A stretch of 64,000 bases of DNA, from NCBI GenBank assembly GCA_009760855.2, contig WPIO01000023.1, positions 4,786,001 through 4,850,000 on the forward strand. Direction: 5' to 3'. The notes under the pieces were generated by a model, which was given only the letters and a program-made list of their open reading frames with translations, was not told where the DNA came from and did no database searches. The stretch is from Cristatella mucedo. Lineage: Eukaryota > Bryozoa > Phylactolaemata > Cristatellidae. Positions 20,784 through 32,313 of the stretch are shown here, in pieces. How positions within the stretch are numbered: position 1 is the first letter of the stretch; each line of letters starts with the position of its first letter. Position numbers and translations under genes: made by a program.

Positions 20784-22188
20784 GAAAAGGTTCTCCTCGG
20801 CCGCCGGGCAGACATTTCTCCAGCCTTACCACCTGACAGGGCACCTATTTACATCCTCAGCAATTCGACCTTGCACAGCTGACTTGCACGACCGGCACAC
20901 CGCCTCGCGCCTGTCGTGCAGTGGGGTGCGGCAGTGTCTTGTGGGCGGAGTGTCTCGTCGAACAGGGAGCGTGTTGATCTGCTCGCGGCGCCACGGCTGC
21001 GGCGTTGAGCGACAGCCTGAACACGTGAGCTGCAAAGGCCGCCGCCGACGCCCAGTGCAGCCCCATTGCTGGCCACGCTCTGGCCGCTGTCCTCGGCGCC
21101 GCCTGGCCCCACAGTCCACCGTAATGAGCTATCTGCGCTTCTTCGTGCCCACGTGGCCCACGCCTGCCGCGCCGAGAGGAGGCCGAGGATCGATCGACCG
21201 ACCGACGGACCGCATGCACCAACCAGCCTGGGGTCGGCGCCATGTTGCGCTGCCAGCTGTCAGCGGCCGCCACAAGCCGCTTCGCACTTGTCCGTCGATC
21301 GTGGCGGTGCACGGCTCCAGCTGCGGTCTAAGATGGTCAGACAGGTCACGGTCACGATCGAGGTTTGTGGTCTGCGCTGGAGCTCTATGGTGGTCAGCGA
21401 GCGACAGCTGACCAGATACGACCGACAAAGGGGCGAGAGGTGAATCGCACTTACACTTTAGTGTCTCTACTGAGGCAGCGCTCGCGCGCGGCGAGCAATC
21501 GTCAATGCGTTTTCGTCCTCCGACCTGAAGCTAGCGACCTGGGCCCCTCCCCCATGACCAGACACCATTCGTGACCTGTGGTCGTGAGCGAACCTAGGGA
21601 GGGTTAGGCTGGTTTGGTTTAGGTTTAGTTTAGCTTTGGTTTAGGCTGGGGCGAAGTAGCGCAGCCACCGAGTCGCTGTCAACTGAAGGCAGGGCTGTTC
21701 TTTATTCCTCTATCGCTTTCATGAAGTGTCGTCCATATCCCAACATGCATGAGCCAGAAGCTCAAGCCACCCCCCCCCCCAGCTGGTAGCTTGTAAAATA
21801 CCGGCCTGCGGTCTTACTGCCGCAGCTTGCTCTTTCGTGCATGCTGCGGCAGTTGGGAGGCCGGGCCCGTTCCAGCCAAGAGCTCTCCGCTGTGGAATTT
21901 CTGTAACCCGTAGCTTTTGCCATTATCTCCGTATGCTACAGCCAGACTGAGACGATGTAGGCACACTAAGCGTGAAAGCTCCCCGAAGAATGTTATTTAT
22001 CGTTCAGACACCTCGTTGCTAGTTGCCCTCGGCGGACGGATCGCAGTCAGTCCTAATGAGTAATTTCGGTTTAGCTTTCAGCCTCACTCAATAGCCCCCC
22101 CCCCCCGAAAGCCCAGGACTCGGAGGAGGGACCACCGGACTCGGAGAGCGACTCTGCAGGCTTGAAGCGTGTCGTGCCTCTGGGTAGC
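20784..22188. other. GC-rich, no gene recognised
   Basis: Open frames up to 232 codons overlap on several frames of both strands and have no domain. The stretch includes a degenerate TTTAGG-like run (21599-21652) and C11 runs at about 21771 and 22097. Confidence 0.5.
21599..21652 (+). repeat. Degenerate TTTAGG-like run
   Basis: GGTTAGGCTGGTTTGG then TTTAGGTTTAGTTTAG and TTTGGTTTAGG: a short run of TTTAGG/TTTGG variants. It may be a decayed interstitial telomere-like repeat or just low-complexity DNA. Confidence 0.35.
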
Positions 22189-22374
22189 GGCGGATTCTTA
22201 GCGGCCTTTCTCCAGATGGTTAAGGCGGTTGCTTTTCGCGTCCTCGGTCCCTAGGAGGTCGTGCGTTCGATTCCTGCGGAGGGCAATCCTTTATTGTCGC
22301 TGCAAGCGGTAGGGATAGCCGTAAAGGCTCTTCTATCACTATACAAAAGAGGCTGTTGAATCAGCTAGTATGGC
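22189..22374 (+). mobile_element. SINE-B, well preserved
   Basis: GATGGTTAAGGCGGTTGC (A box region), GTGCGTTCGATTCCTGCGG (B box), GGGCAATCCTTTATTG, GCAAGCGGTAGGGATAGCCG, TAAAGGCTCTTCTATC, ACTATACAAAAGAGGCTG, TTGAATCAGCTAGTAT. One of the reference copies for the family. Confidence 0.93.
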
Positions 22375-22677
22375 GAGCCACTGGCTTTCGATGGCGCTCA
22401 TAAGACTGCCACAGTGGCTCGTTTTAGCATACACCTCCGCCGATGTCTCTTTCCGCTGAGCTACACTTTCGGACGGTGCACCTTTTGCACGGATCTTCCA
22501 GCTCACCCTAGGTGGTGGGCAAGTTAAACTAGTAGTAAAATTGAATAGCTAAGAAGAACGATGAGGTTATTAGGAGCCCCGCAGATCGCAGATTTTGAAG
22601 TGAAATGGCTTTTACCGTGAGCCACGCCTGTAATGGTAGAGGTTTAGTCCAACTCCAAAATTCTGGCTATAAATAAA

Positions 22678-22857
22678 TAATAGAAACTAGCTGATTTAAC
22701 AGCCTCTTTTATACAGCGACTTTTTTAAAGAGCATTTAAGGCTATCGTCACCGCTTGCAGCGGCGATAAAGGATCGCTTACTGCAGCATTCGAACGCACG
22801 ACCTAGCACCGAGGTCGTGAAAAGCAACTGCCTTACCTAGTGTACCACCACGGCCAA
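22678..22857 (-). mobile_element. SINE-B copy
   Basis: Tail-to-tail with the copy at 22189-22374. AAACTAGCTGATTTAACAGC, GGCTATCGTCACCGCTTGC, GATAAAGGATCGCTTACTGC, CACCGAGGTCGTGAAAAGC and CTAGTGTACCACCACGGCC. Confidence 0.92.
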
Positions 22858-25800
22858 ACTATGCCCTTGGTAGGCGGGCCTTTCTGTCCGGGTAGGCTAG
22901 ATTGTGGTAGTTCATATTCGCTACGGTTCAGCTTCGAACTCAACGGTTTTACCGTTATCCATATGCATTAATGGTTTTTATTCCCAAGAGTTTGTTGGTC
23001 GCCTTACGCCTATCGATCTATACAAGTCTGCATAAGCTTTGACGCGCTCAGCGGCTGCGATCGCTACGTCCACGATCCAATCGTTGCACACACAGATAGT
23101 TCTCAATGCTATTAAGTCTGTCGTCCTTAAGGACTAGCTTTGCTCGCGTGCATCGCACAAGTGCAGCTGTGCGAAAGTGAAAACTGTCTCAACAAAGAAC
23201 TGAAGACCGAACTGATAGCGAGTCAAGTTTTCTGTTGAACAACCGAAGCCATGGCTCTACATTCCGTCTATGCGGGCCAAATCGCAGAGCCGTTGCAAAC
23301 AATATCTGAAGTCGGGCTGTCTGCTTTTGGGTCGACACGTTGGAGGCAGATACGCGTCTCGTCTAAGTAGCTCTTCACCAAAACGTATCTTTCTGTTTAA
23401 GTTTGTCTTTCGGTCCACTTGAACCGCGAATTCACGGGTTATTTTATTATAGTGTAGCTACCTTACCTGTTCATATTATTCACTTGACCCATTTGTATTG
23501 CGGCGCTTGTAGACAGACAGATTCGACTGCATCGCATGGTGACGTATTCACCTCGGCTCCACTCCCTCGAGTGATTCACGTCTTTTGGTAAGCAAACCTT
23601 ATGTCACAGCGACCACTAATCGCAAGAAATTTTGATTCGCGTCATCAGAGCGGCGTCATCGTGGTTTCCCGCGCTACCTACTCGCGACATCCGTCAATGT
23701 GGACGGCAGCACGACGAAATGCCGCAATTGGGCGAATCATACATCCGACTCGACGATCGCCGCCATTGATGCCGCTTTCGCCGGTGCATGCGGGGCGTAT
23801 CGCTCGGCGCGCACAACAGGCAAGCCGGGCATTGGCGGGTCGGGTGCGGCCTGGCTTCATTCCTCTGGATCCCTTCACCCCATCATCCCTTCATCGGCTG
23901 CGCAAATCAGCGGCTTCGCGGACTCGCTCGAGGCCTGCTACGGCCGCCGCTTGTCTTGCGGTCGCTTATTGCTTATCGCCTAGTTCGTGCAAAGCTCGTC
24001 TTGCAATGCCAACCACTGACGTCCGAGCGCTGCTGCTCACATTTGTCATTCTTATTTCATATTAGGAGCTTTGAGCCCTAGCTAGGCGCCATTGTGATGA
24101 AGCATACGCGTATCAGCCCTAGGCGAACGAAACTGAGTAGTGCATGGTCTCAGATAGGAGCCTTGTACGGCGGCTCGAGATAGGATGGGAGTTGTCTCCT
24201 CGCAAAGTGCCTGGTCACTATCATGCCCGTCCTTGTTTCAAATGTGGAATGGCTGCGAGGCGTAGGCAACTCAGTTGGATGCAAACGGATAAAACTCAGC
24301 GACAAGTCATGGTAAGGGCTGCCGTTTTATGCACCGCATCGAAAAAGTGTGCAAGAATCAGATCATTGTATCCTAAAATTGATGCAGCACCTAGATTGTA
24401 ACGAAGAAAACTAGCACGGATGAAACCTCGGGGCCTTATATTTGACCCTGATAGAAATTATTTCGAGGTTATCTAACCTTGGCTTGGTGCAATCTTGGGC
24501 TACTAAAGAATGGATCTAGAGCGAGCTAAATTAGCTGTTTTGAGGGCTTGGGATGTGTGCGATGCACTCAACCGCAGCCATGTTGTGGGCGTGACATTCG
24601 AGAACTCATCTTAGCGCTACCGGCAGCGCACAAAGAGTAAGACGAAGCCATCGCCAAGTTGGACAAGCATATTTTTCTGCTCGTTTCCGCATGTATTCAC
24701 TTACGAAGCTTCACGTGAGGCATAAGTTTGTGAATAAGCTTACTCGAGCGGTAACCGGGGGATGCCAGCCTTGCATGCCCTGTGGCGCCACAATTGTTTG
24801 ACTCCAATTCTCCATAGATCTTCGGGCTACGTACTCCCGATAAAAAAAAAAAAAGTAAATGCTCTCAACCTCAAAATTGCTACAAAATCTTGGAGAATTG
24901 CACCGATATCTGCAAACCATAGACAGCCAAAATGACACCGCAGGACTATAATTCGTATCGCGAAGTAAGCGCCAGCTGCAGATGGCATGTGACAACAAGT
25001 GATTCTGCAATTGCAATTGGTCAAACGTACAAAAAGCTGTGACGGCTACTAAAGCCATCGCCGGTTCTTTACACGGTCACTCGCGGCTTTTAGAAGTTAG
25101 CATCGTCCCTCCATTGAAGGGCTTCAAATGTCAAGAGTTGAACATTTCGAAGCGATAGAAAATTGCTATGGCCATGTAATGGCAGCCAGCGCCCTTAAAC
25201 GTTTCTGATCGAATGGGAATTGAGGAGCCTTAGGAAATTACCTAAGTCTAGAATTTGTAGATGCGGGCCTGATAAGGATATGTAAAAAGAAAACCTTTAA
25301 AATTGTGAATCAAGAATCTCTAGCCGCACTTTTTAATACTCGTAGTTGAGAACGACTTTGTCCATTTCCGTCCGACGGGTATCCATAACGAGGCTCGTGT
25401 CTCACGTGTTTCATGCCCTTGCATGATAGCATTTCGCCAGCTTCGTTAGGATACCTAAAGCCAGTGGTAGTTCTTTAATATTTAAATTCACATAAAGGAG
25501 AATGCACTTTCTGCCTGTCGTTTTTGTCGCGTTTCCACTCGCAGTCTTACTAACCGCGGCGGCACGTCGCCCTCTGGCGAGAGCAAGGCCGTAGCTGAGA
25601 CCCAATAGCCCCTAGATCTTGGAGTAGAGACGCCGAATGCTGCTTGATAGTCATTAGGACCATTAGGTCAGTGCGGCCCATTCTAAGTATCCTCGTGCCA
25701 AACGGTCTGTGAGTTGTACAGCATTCGTCGCCGGCCTAAATGTACGGAGACTCTCGCACTCAAAATAGTGAGCCGAGCTTGCATTACAGTGATTTCCGCG

Positions 25801-26977
25801 ACAAAATAAACTTCCTATCGTCTCCATTTCAGCCAGAAATGAATTATTCCTACCGATAAATAATGAACAGGTATTCTATCAAAGGCTTATTCTCACTGCA
25901 TTCTCTCAAAAATAAATGGCTGAAGACATCGGATATTAAACGCGGTACTTCGCGAGTGCTAAGCGAATGCTTACCAGCGCTGAGCAACGCTACAAGCGGG
26001 TGAGAAAAAGAGTATTTTAATAGTATAAATCTGGCACGCTGTTCAGCATTTCTGGTCGATTTTCATTCATTCTGTCGCTTTTTAAAAGATTGATCACCTT
26101 TATATAATAGAAATTTCTCGCTTTCGTCTTTCCCGTCGTCGCAACGTTATGCGAACCAGTAATGCTGAGTTCCCAAGCATACGCAACCACAGCCATAATC
26201 CCGATTTAAGTACGCTTCTTAAAAAAACGCCGTCACGGTCACCCCTCCGCCTCCAGCAGACGCAAAGTTATTATATAAATTGGCTGAATTTCGCGGCAGG
26301 AAATTCGCTGGCGACTGCTTAGCGTCTGGCAACCGGAGGCCCGCTCAAGAGACGACACCGGGGTAGAAATGAGGACGGTGAACCGGCCAGCCGCCAAGTC
26401 CGGCAAGCCGCCACAAATAAGCGCGCAGATATATTATCGTTCAGTTTTTAGTAGATTGAGGAAGCAACTCAGTCTTGACACGTTCGTTCTTGAACTCGAA
26501 TATATTTAAGATAGTGCCCGGCGCTTGATTTCAGGCCTTCCGGGAGTGCATCTGCGGAACGCGAGCGCGTGAATACGCTACAAAAGCGTGCGCCGCCCGT
26601 GCGTGCACTATAACCTTTCGCTGTTAAAGTTGCACTGCTGCAATTATTACTAAAAACAAAGCGCACAGGAAACATTGTCGCTGATCCAGGTTCATCCCCT
26701 AGCACGCTAAGAGAGCGCCCGACAACCAAACTTCGCTGAGGCTTCGGTTATAACCTTGACCTTCTCTAATCTTGTGAGCTTGTGGCTCATACGAGTCCAA
26801 TTCCAGTTGCGGCCGTATCATCTTCATTGTTCTAAGTTCTCCAACTGGCACTTCACCACGTGGTGCAGCTGATTCATAAGCACCTACAAAACCAACCGTT
26901 TCCCGTATTTTTCTATACACAAATTCCTATTCATCATCGGCACTATTGTCAAAGCTAAACGGAAATTCCTTGCAGCG
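22858..26977. other. 4.1 kb without a recognised gene
   Basis: Moderate GC. No SINE or LINE copy of the families above, and no open frame with a recognisable domain. An A13 run lies at about 24842-24854. May contain introns or old unrecognised repeats. Confidence 0.4.
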
Positions 26978-27023
26978 CTGGTTTGGCCCAGTGGTTAAGT
27001 TGGCCACTATCGCAGTCAGACGC
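26978..27023 (+). mobile_element. SINE-A head fragment
   Basis: GCTGGTTTGGCCCAGTGG then TTAAGTTGGCCACTATCG: only the first 45 bases of the tRNA-like head remain. A complete copy follows 29 bases later. Confidence 0.6.
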
Positions 27024-27051
27024 AAATTCATTAACAGTAAAATTGTAATAC

Positions 27052-27187
27052 ATAGCTGGTTTGGTCTAGCGGTTAAGGTGCTCGCCCCGACTGAGGTCTG
27101 ACTGAGGTCGTGGGCTCGAGCCCCGAGGCATATGTGAAGCACCTGAATAGAGATTACGTTCTCTTGGGGCGCTATATAAATGAATTA
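27052..27187 (+). mobile_element. SINE-A, near-consensus copy
   Basis: AGCTGGTTTGGTCTAGCGGT, TAAGGTGCTCGCCCCGACTG, CGTGGGCTCGAGCCCCGAGG, GTGAAGCACCTGAATAGAG, TTCTCTTGGGGCGC and TATATAAATGAATTATA. The best plus-strand example of the full unit. Confidence 0.95.
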
Positions 27188-27365
27188 TATTTATATAGTG
27201 CCATCAGAAAACTTAATCTCCTTCTAAGCACTTTATATATGCTGCAAAGGAAGCATGGTCGAATGGTCAGTGGTAGCATGCAACAAGCATAGCATGGTTA
27301 CATGTGACTTGCACAGGGATAGCATGCAAATATGGTTAGTGGCAGCATGCGCATAGTCAGCAGAC
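27188..27365 (-). mobile_element. LINE-1 tail, inverted and abutting SINE-A
   Basis: TTTATATAGTGCCATCAGAA, CTTAATCTCCTTCTAAGC and GGTCGAATGGTCAGTGGTAG match the LINE-1 3' end complement. The SINE and LINE tails meet head-on at TGAATTATATTTATATAG. Confidence 0.8.
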
Positions 27366-27530
27366 ATTGCCGCGCTAGTTTGACCCAGTTGTTAAAGTGC
27401 TCACTTGTAACGACCGAGGTCAGGGTGAATGTATTTGATGACTGAGGCGGTGGGCTCCAGCCCCGTGGCATACGTGAAGCGCCTGAATAGAGATTAACTT
27501 CTCATCCGGCGCTATATTATTGAATTGTAT
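27366..27530 (+). mobile_element. SINE-A2 copy
   Basis: Head TAGTTTGACCCAGTTGTTAA; insert GGTGAATGTATTTGATGAC between the A and B boxes; GGTGGGCTCCAGCCCCGTGG; tail GTGAAGCGCCTGAATAGAGA, TTAACTTCTCATCCGGCGC. Confidence 0.88.
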
Positions 27531-27775
27531 TGATAAACTTGTATCTCTATTTAAATAGCTAGTTAATTGTTCAAGGCAAATAGGTTGCTCATACGGGCGT
27601 TTTATCGGCGATCCCCGAGCCTCGAGTAGAGACTACCTGCGACCGCAAAACGCGTCTACGCATACAAGTCGTCGCGCACCTTCAGGCAATTCCAAAAATA
27701 CTCACTCCAGGTAATGCCGGCGTTTGAAAAATCCATTTATTTACACGCCCAGCAACTGATGGCAGGCTATAAAAA

Positions 27776-28757
27776 TTATAATAATGCACTCGATAAAGCG
27801 CCTTCAGGGAACTCAATCCTCTTCTAGACGCTTTGCATATGATTTAAAGGAAACACGATTGGATGGTTAATGGTAGCAGGTTCGTCGATAAACAACATGA
27901 ATAACATGGCTAGGGGTGACATGCACAGGGTTAGCATGTAAGTGTGGTTACTGGCAGCCTGCACAGTGCCTGCACGTATAAGCACATAAAGAACGAATCA
28001 CTGGGATACACTAAATGCTCTCATAAATGGGTGCGTTTTAAGTTTCTTTTTAAATGTGGTCAAGTCAGGGGATGTTGTGACGCAAGTCGTGAGTGAGTTC
28101 CAGGCTGTGGGAGTACACGAACTAAAGGCACGGTCTCCAAAGCATTTCAGGTTTGAACGAGGTATAGGTAAACAGCTTGATTCCGAAAACTGGCTGCTAC
28201 GATGCTTAGCCTGTTGGGGCAGAAGATTTTATAGGTAGGCTGGAGCCAAAGAATTAAGGGACCTAAAAGTGAGGGACAAACCTTGAAGTTGATGCGTTGC
28301 TTGACTGAGAGCCAGTGCAGGTCGGCAAGAAGTGGTGTGATGTGGCAACTGTGACACTCACGACAGAAAAGCTTAGCTCCAGAGTTTTGCACCAGCTGTA
28401 AGCGCCTGAGTACGCAGGCCGGTAGACCAGCAAGCAGTGACTTACAGAAGTCAAGACGGGATGTCACAAATGCAGAAATAAACAGATCTGGTATCCCCGT
28501 CTAAACAAGCCCAAATTTTAGCAATGTTGTGTAGCTGAAAGTAGGCAGACTTGATTGTGGAGCTGATGTGGTCGCCTAACAAAAGGTCACTGTAGAACAT
28601 GAGACCTAGATTTTGGGCAAATTCACCAGGATGTATGCTGGCAGAGTCAATTCTGAGCGTTGAGTTGCACTTGGTTTTCCCATAACTATTAAGTTGATTT
28701 TATTATCATCTAATTTAAGACAATTTGCTGCCATCCATGTGCGGATGTCAAGCTTAT
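27776..28757 (-). mobile_element. LINE-1, about 1 kb of 3' end
   Basis: Minus-strand coding reads (from 5') remnants of IRTWMAAN.LKLDDNKIN, then a stretch aligned to SARNLGVMLQSD-type sequence, then TSRLDFCKSLLAGLPACVLR, RRLQLVQNSGAKLFCR, ITPLLADLHWLSVKQRINFK. It finishes with the untranslated tail at GCGCTTTATCGAGTGCATTA. Frameshifts and stops make it a dead copy. 5' truncated inside the reverse transcriptase domain, just after the catalytic block. Confidence 0.9.
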
Positions 28758-29084
28758 ATGGACTCACAAATTCTAAGCCGATCGCTAAAATAATTTAAAA
28801 TTCACGTAATTACAAGTTGGATCTTCAAATTTTGCCATCATTAAGCACCATACATTAGATGTAGCAGAGCACTCCAAGGCTGGCGATGTTTGTGTTGAGA
28901 TACCCAGCTGCAAACGCCGGCCATCCCTGCAATATCGCAGTGGTCAGTTAAAGCTGAACCAATCGATTGCTGGTCCACAGCAAACATGTGACCTGGATCT
29001 CAATTCCTTCCTACTATGGCCAGCGGCATTACTATTTCTCCACCATTACAGCCTCTACAGTGGGGTACCGACAAAATAACGTAG
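28758..29084. other. No gene recognised
   Basis: Nothing supported. Confidence 0.5.
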
Positions 29085-29145
29085 TATCTGATTTAACTGC
29101 CCCATTTGTAAAGCGGCAAAAGAACCTTGACGGCGGCGATATTTA
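29085..29145 (-). mobile_element. SINE-B tail fragment
   Basis: ATCTGATTTAACTGCCCC then TTGTAAAGCGGCAAAAGAAC and CTTGACGGC match the SINE-B 3' region complement. Confidence 0.55.
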
Positions 29146-29159
29146 ACTAACCGCTTCTA

Positions 29160-30960
29160 ACTTATCGCTTCTCTAGCTTCTTTGTCAACAAAATAGACAA
29201 GATCAGTGAGTTCAACTCTAAAATAGCAGCAGTCCCCTGGAATCCCGTCCCTCAATTCCGTTTCAATTTAATTCGATTCCACAGCACCTCCATGTCTACA
29301 TACAAAGAGGTCACTAAAGACCTCGTCTTGAAGTTCATATCTTAATCAAAGAAGGCAACTGATCCTCTGGACCCTATTCCCACTGTCCTGCTTCTACGAT
29401 GCATTGATCTGCTGCTGCCATGCATAATCAACATCATAAATATGTCATTAGCTTCACTTCATGTCCCAGCACTTTTCAAAAAGGCTGTAGTCAGGCCACT
29501 ACTCAAGAAAGCAACACTAGACCAAGAGAACTCGAGCAACTTCCTCCCGGTATCCCTTCTACCGTTCCTATCAAAGGCACTGGAACGAGTCGTGGCAGAC
29601 TAGCTGAATCCATATATTGAAACTTCAAACCATGCTAGTAAATTCCAGTCTGGTTTTAGAGCTAATCACACCACAAAGTCAACATTGCTTCGGGTGCATA
29701 ACGACCTACTTAGGAATGCAGACCTAGCAAGAGTATCTATGCTTATTTTGCTCGATCTTTCGGTAGCTTTTGATGCAATCGATCACCAAGTCCTTCTTGA
29801 GCGCCTCTCATTTTGCCTGGGCATCACTCGCACTGCATTACAATGATTTAAGGTCCGATCTCAGTGGGAGACTCCGTAGTATTGATGTGAACGGACAAAG
29901 ATCGCCCGAGGAACCTCTGAAATATATGGGGTACCTCAGGGCTCTGAGCTTGGTCCCGTTCTTTGCACGTTTTTTACTCTCCCTCTTGCCGACGTGATTG
30001 CCAGACACAATCTAGGCTTTCAACTCTTTGCAGATGCCATTGAGTTGCAACTCTGCTTTGATCCTTTCCAGCTCCCAAGCATATCGAATTCTCTCAGCTC
30101 CCTTTCTGCATGTATTGATGATATCCGCACATGGATGGCAGCAAAGTTTCTCAAATGAACTATGATAAAAAAAACTTACTAGTTATGGGCTAACCAAGTG
30201 TCATTCAGAAATTGGAAAGGTTAACGCTCAAAATAGGCTGTGCCAGCATATCTCCGGTTGAATCGGTACGAAATGTTGGTGTCATACTCTAAAGTGACAT
30301 TTTATTTGACACCAAGCCAGCTCAACAGTCAAGTCTTCCTACTTTCAGCTACATAAGATTGCTCAAATTTGGGCTTGTTTAGACAGGGATACCGCAACAA
30401 AATTGGTCCATGCATTGCTTGAATTCCGTCTTGACTTTGGTAACTCACTGCTTGCTGGTCTAACGACCTATGAAATCAGGCGCTTACAGCTGGTGCAAAA
30501 CTCGCAGCAGGCTTGTCAGTCATGAGCATCGAAGCTGCTGCATCACACCACTTCTCGCCGACTTGAACTGGCTACCAGTCAAGAAACGCATCAAATTCAA
30601 GGTTTTGTCATTTACTTGTAGGTCCCTTCTTTCTTTGGCTTCAGCCTACCTATCAGATTTACTCCCGCACCAGGCTAAGCATCGTATCACGTTCTTTTCT
30701 GAATCAAACTGTTCAGCCATATCTCGTACTAATCTCAAATCCTTTGGAGACCATGCTTTTAATTTGTATGCTCTCAAAGCCTGCAAATCCCTTCCGACTT
30801 GCGTCACGACATCTCCTAACCTGTCCGCATTTAAAAAGAAACTGAGAACACATCTATTTATCACAGAATTTTTAGTGGGTCCATGTGATTCGTCCTGTAC
30901 GTGCTTATGTGTACTGACACTGTGCATGGTGCAACTAACTAAACTTGCATGCTGACATTG
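29160..30960 (+). pseudogene. LINE-1 reverse transcriptase (CR1/L2-like), longest copy, decayed
   Basis: This non-LTR retrotransposon copy keeps the reverse transcriptase but not the upstream endonuclease. Visible in order: FFVNKIDKISEFNSKI; DPLDPIPTVLLLRCID; PALFKKAVVRPLLKKATLD; SLLPFLSKALERVV; palm motif A LLDLSVAFDAIDH (about 29746-29787); motif B GVPQGSELGPVL (about 29925-29965); motif C FADAIELQLCFDP (about 30028-30065); then the C-terminal ADLNWLPVKKRIKFK, PAYLSDLL and FSESNC blocks. In motif C the second catalytic aspartate is alanine (FADA instead of FADD), and several stops and frameshifts are present, so it cannot be active. The block order matches CR1/L2/Rex1 elements. A SINE-B splits it at its 3' end and its tail resumes at 31146. 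Confidence 0.92.
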
Positions 30961-31145
30961 TAAATAAATATAAATAAATAGCCGATTAAACAGCCTCTTT
31001 TGTATAGTGACAGAAAAGCCTTTACGGCTTACACCACCGCTTGCTGTGGCGATAAAGGATCGCCCACCGCAGGAATTGAACCCACGACCTCGGGACCGAG
31101 GTCATGAAAGCAACCACCTTACCTATTTCACCATCGCGGCTCACT
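30961..31145 (-). mobile_element. SINE-B nested in LINE-1
   Basis: Complete: (TAAA)n-type end, TAGCCGATTAAACAGCC, GCCTTTACGGCTTACACC, GATAAAGGATCGCCCACCGC, GAACCCACGACCTCGGG, CCTTACCTATTTCACCATCG. It separates LINE sequence ending GCATGCTGACATTGT from LINE sequence resuming CACTGTGCAGGTCACCCC. Confidence 0.93.
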
Positions 31146-31298
31146 GTGCAGGTCACCCCAACCTTGTTATTCTTGTTGTTTATTGAGCATGCTACCACTA
31201 ACCATTCGATCATGCTTCCTTTGCTGCAAATGTAAAGCGCCTAGACAGAGATGGAATTCTCTTAGGGCTCTATATCCAATGCATTATTATTATTATTA
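31146..31298 (+). mobile_element. LINE-1 tail, continuation after the SINE
   Basis: GTCACCCCAACCTTG, TTTATTGAGCATGCTACC, TGCAAATGTAAAGCGCCTAG, then the ATT-repeat. Confidence 0.9.
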
Positions 31299-31402
31299 CT
31301 ATAACTACCGCTTGCAGTCGACAATGCAGTATCGCCTATTGCAGGCTTTGAACACATGACCTTGGTTGTGAAGAGCGAGCATCTTACCAAGGGTCACTGC
31401 CA
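31299..31402 (-). mobile_element. SINE-B, 3'-truncated, adjoining the LINE tail
   Basis: ACTATAACTACCGCTTGCAG, AGTATCGCCTATTGCAGG, GAACACATGACCTTGG and AGCGAGCATCTTACC. The terminal part of the family is missing at the LINE junction. Confidence 0.75.
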
Positions 31403-32164
31403 ATGGCCCTGCGAAACCCGCTCACAGGAGTCTCGGAAGATGATTGGCCAACTGGTCGAGCAGCAACTGCCCAGATTATAGCCATAAACCAGGGCACTTC
31501 ACATGCAAGAGAGTCTGCTAATCCCACTGTGCTCGTTTGGCTCAGGCGTTGTTCTAATCGCATTGAAGCATCCGTGACATTTCCTTGGGAGGGATGTCTA
31601 TATGCCGCGAAGGGTCGCTCCTGAGAAAACCCGAACGTCTTTTCTTGGATCGTCAGATCGGTAACGAGGCGTACAATCGCCCGCGATCCAATTCGATCAA
31701 GGCAAAATCTAGGCAATCCGGCTATTTTCGGCCAGTGTACGCCTATCCAGAATCAAACCACCGGTTCCACGACGTGCACCGAAACTCAGCTGCTAGTCAT
31801 TTCGATTCGCCCACCTGCAATGCGTTAAACGACAGAGGATTACGAGTCGGCTCCTTAGTCTGCTCGGGAATGATCCGCTCGTTTGTTAAGCTGAGCTTGT
31901 ATCTATCAAGCGCGCGACCTTCCTTTGCCCGGTGTCTTTTGTGCCCATGGTGACAGTGAATTTTTATCGAATTAACCCATCTTAGTGAAACAGGATGACC
32001 GCGCCGCCGCGCGTCGTGCGCTCATCCTTTGAAGACATGTCAGCTGAGCGATGAGCCACATTTCCACGGCGCTAAGCGCCCCACGGGGATACAGTAGGCT
32101 TGAGACGCAGCGCAGTATGTGGTGCCGTCCGCGAGATTTGACCTATCCCTCCTTCAAGCCAGTG
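31403..32164. other. No gene recognised
   Basis: An open frame of 110 codons on the minus strand (31716-31384) and one of 122 codons on the plus strand overlap; neither has a recognisable domain. Confidence 0.45.
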
Positions 32165-32313
32165 GTGAGAGTCTGAGCCCAGTGGCGACTTGCTCGCACT
32201 TCGCCATCCAGGTCGCGGGCGCGAGTACTGCAGCTGGCAATCCTGTATCGCTCACTGCAAGCGGGGGGGGAGAGGAATGATGAATGCTTGGGCTCTTCTG
32301 CCGCCATATAAAT
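32165..32313 (+). mobile_element. SINE-B copy fused to inverted LINE tail
   Basis: CCAGGTCGCGGGCGCGAGTA, GCAATCCTGTATCGC, TGCAAGCGGGG, GGGCTCTTCTGCCGCCATAT. It passes at AATGAGGCTCTTTCTATGC directly into the complement of the LINE-1 tail. Confidence 0.75.

Noticed and set aside
20713-21411. 232-codon plus-strand frame
   Set aside because: Starts inside a SINE-B and overlaps at least four other long frames; no domain.
31384-31716. 110-codon minus-strand frame
   Set aside because: Non-repetitive and well composed, but it overlaps opposite frames and I recognise no domain; left unassigned.
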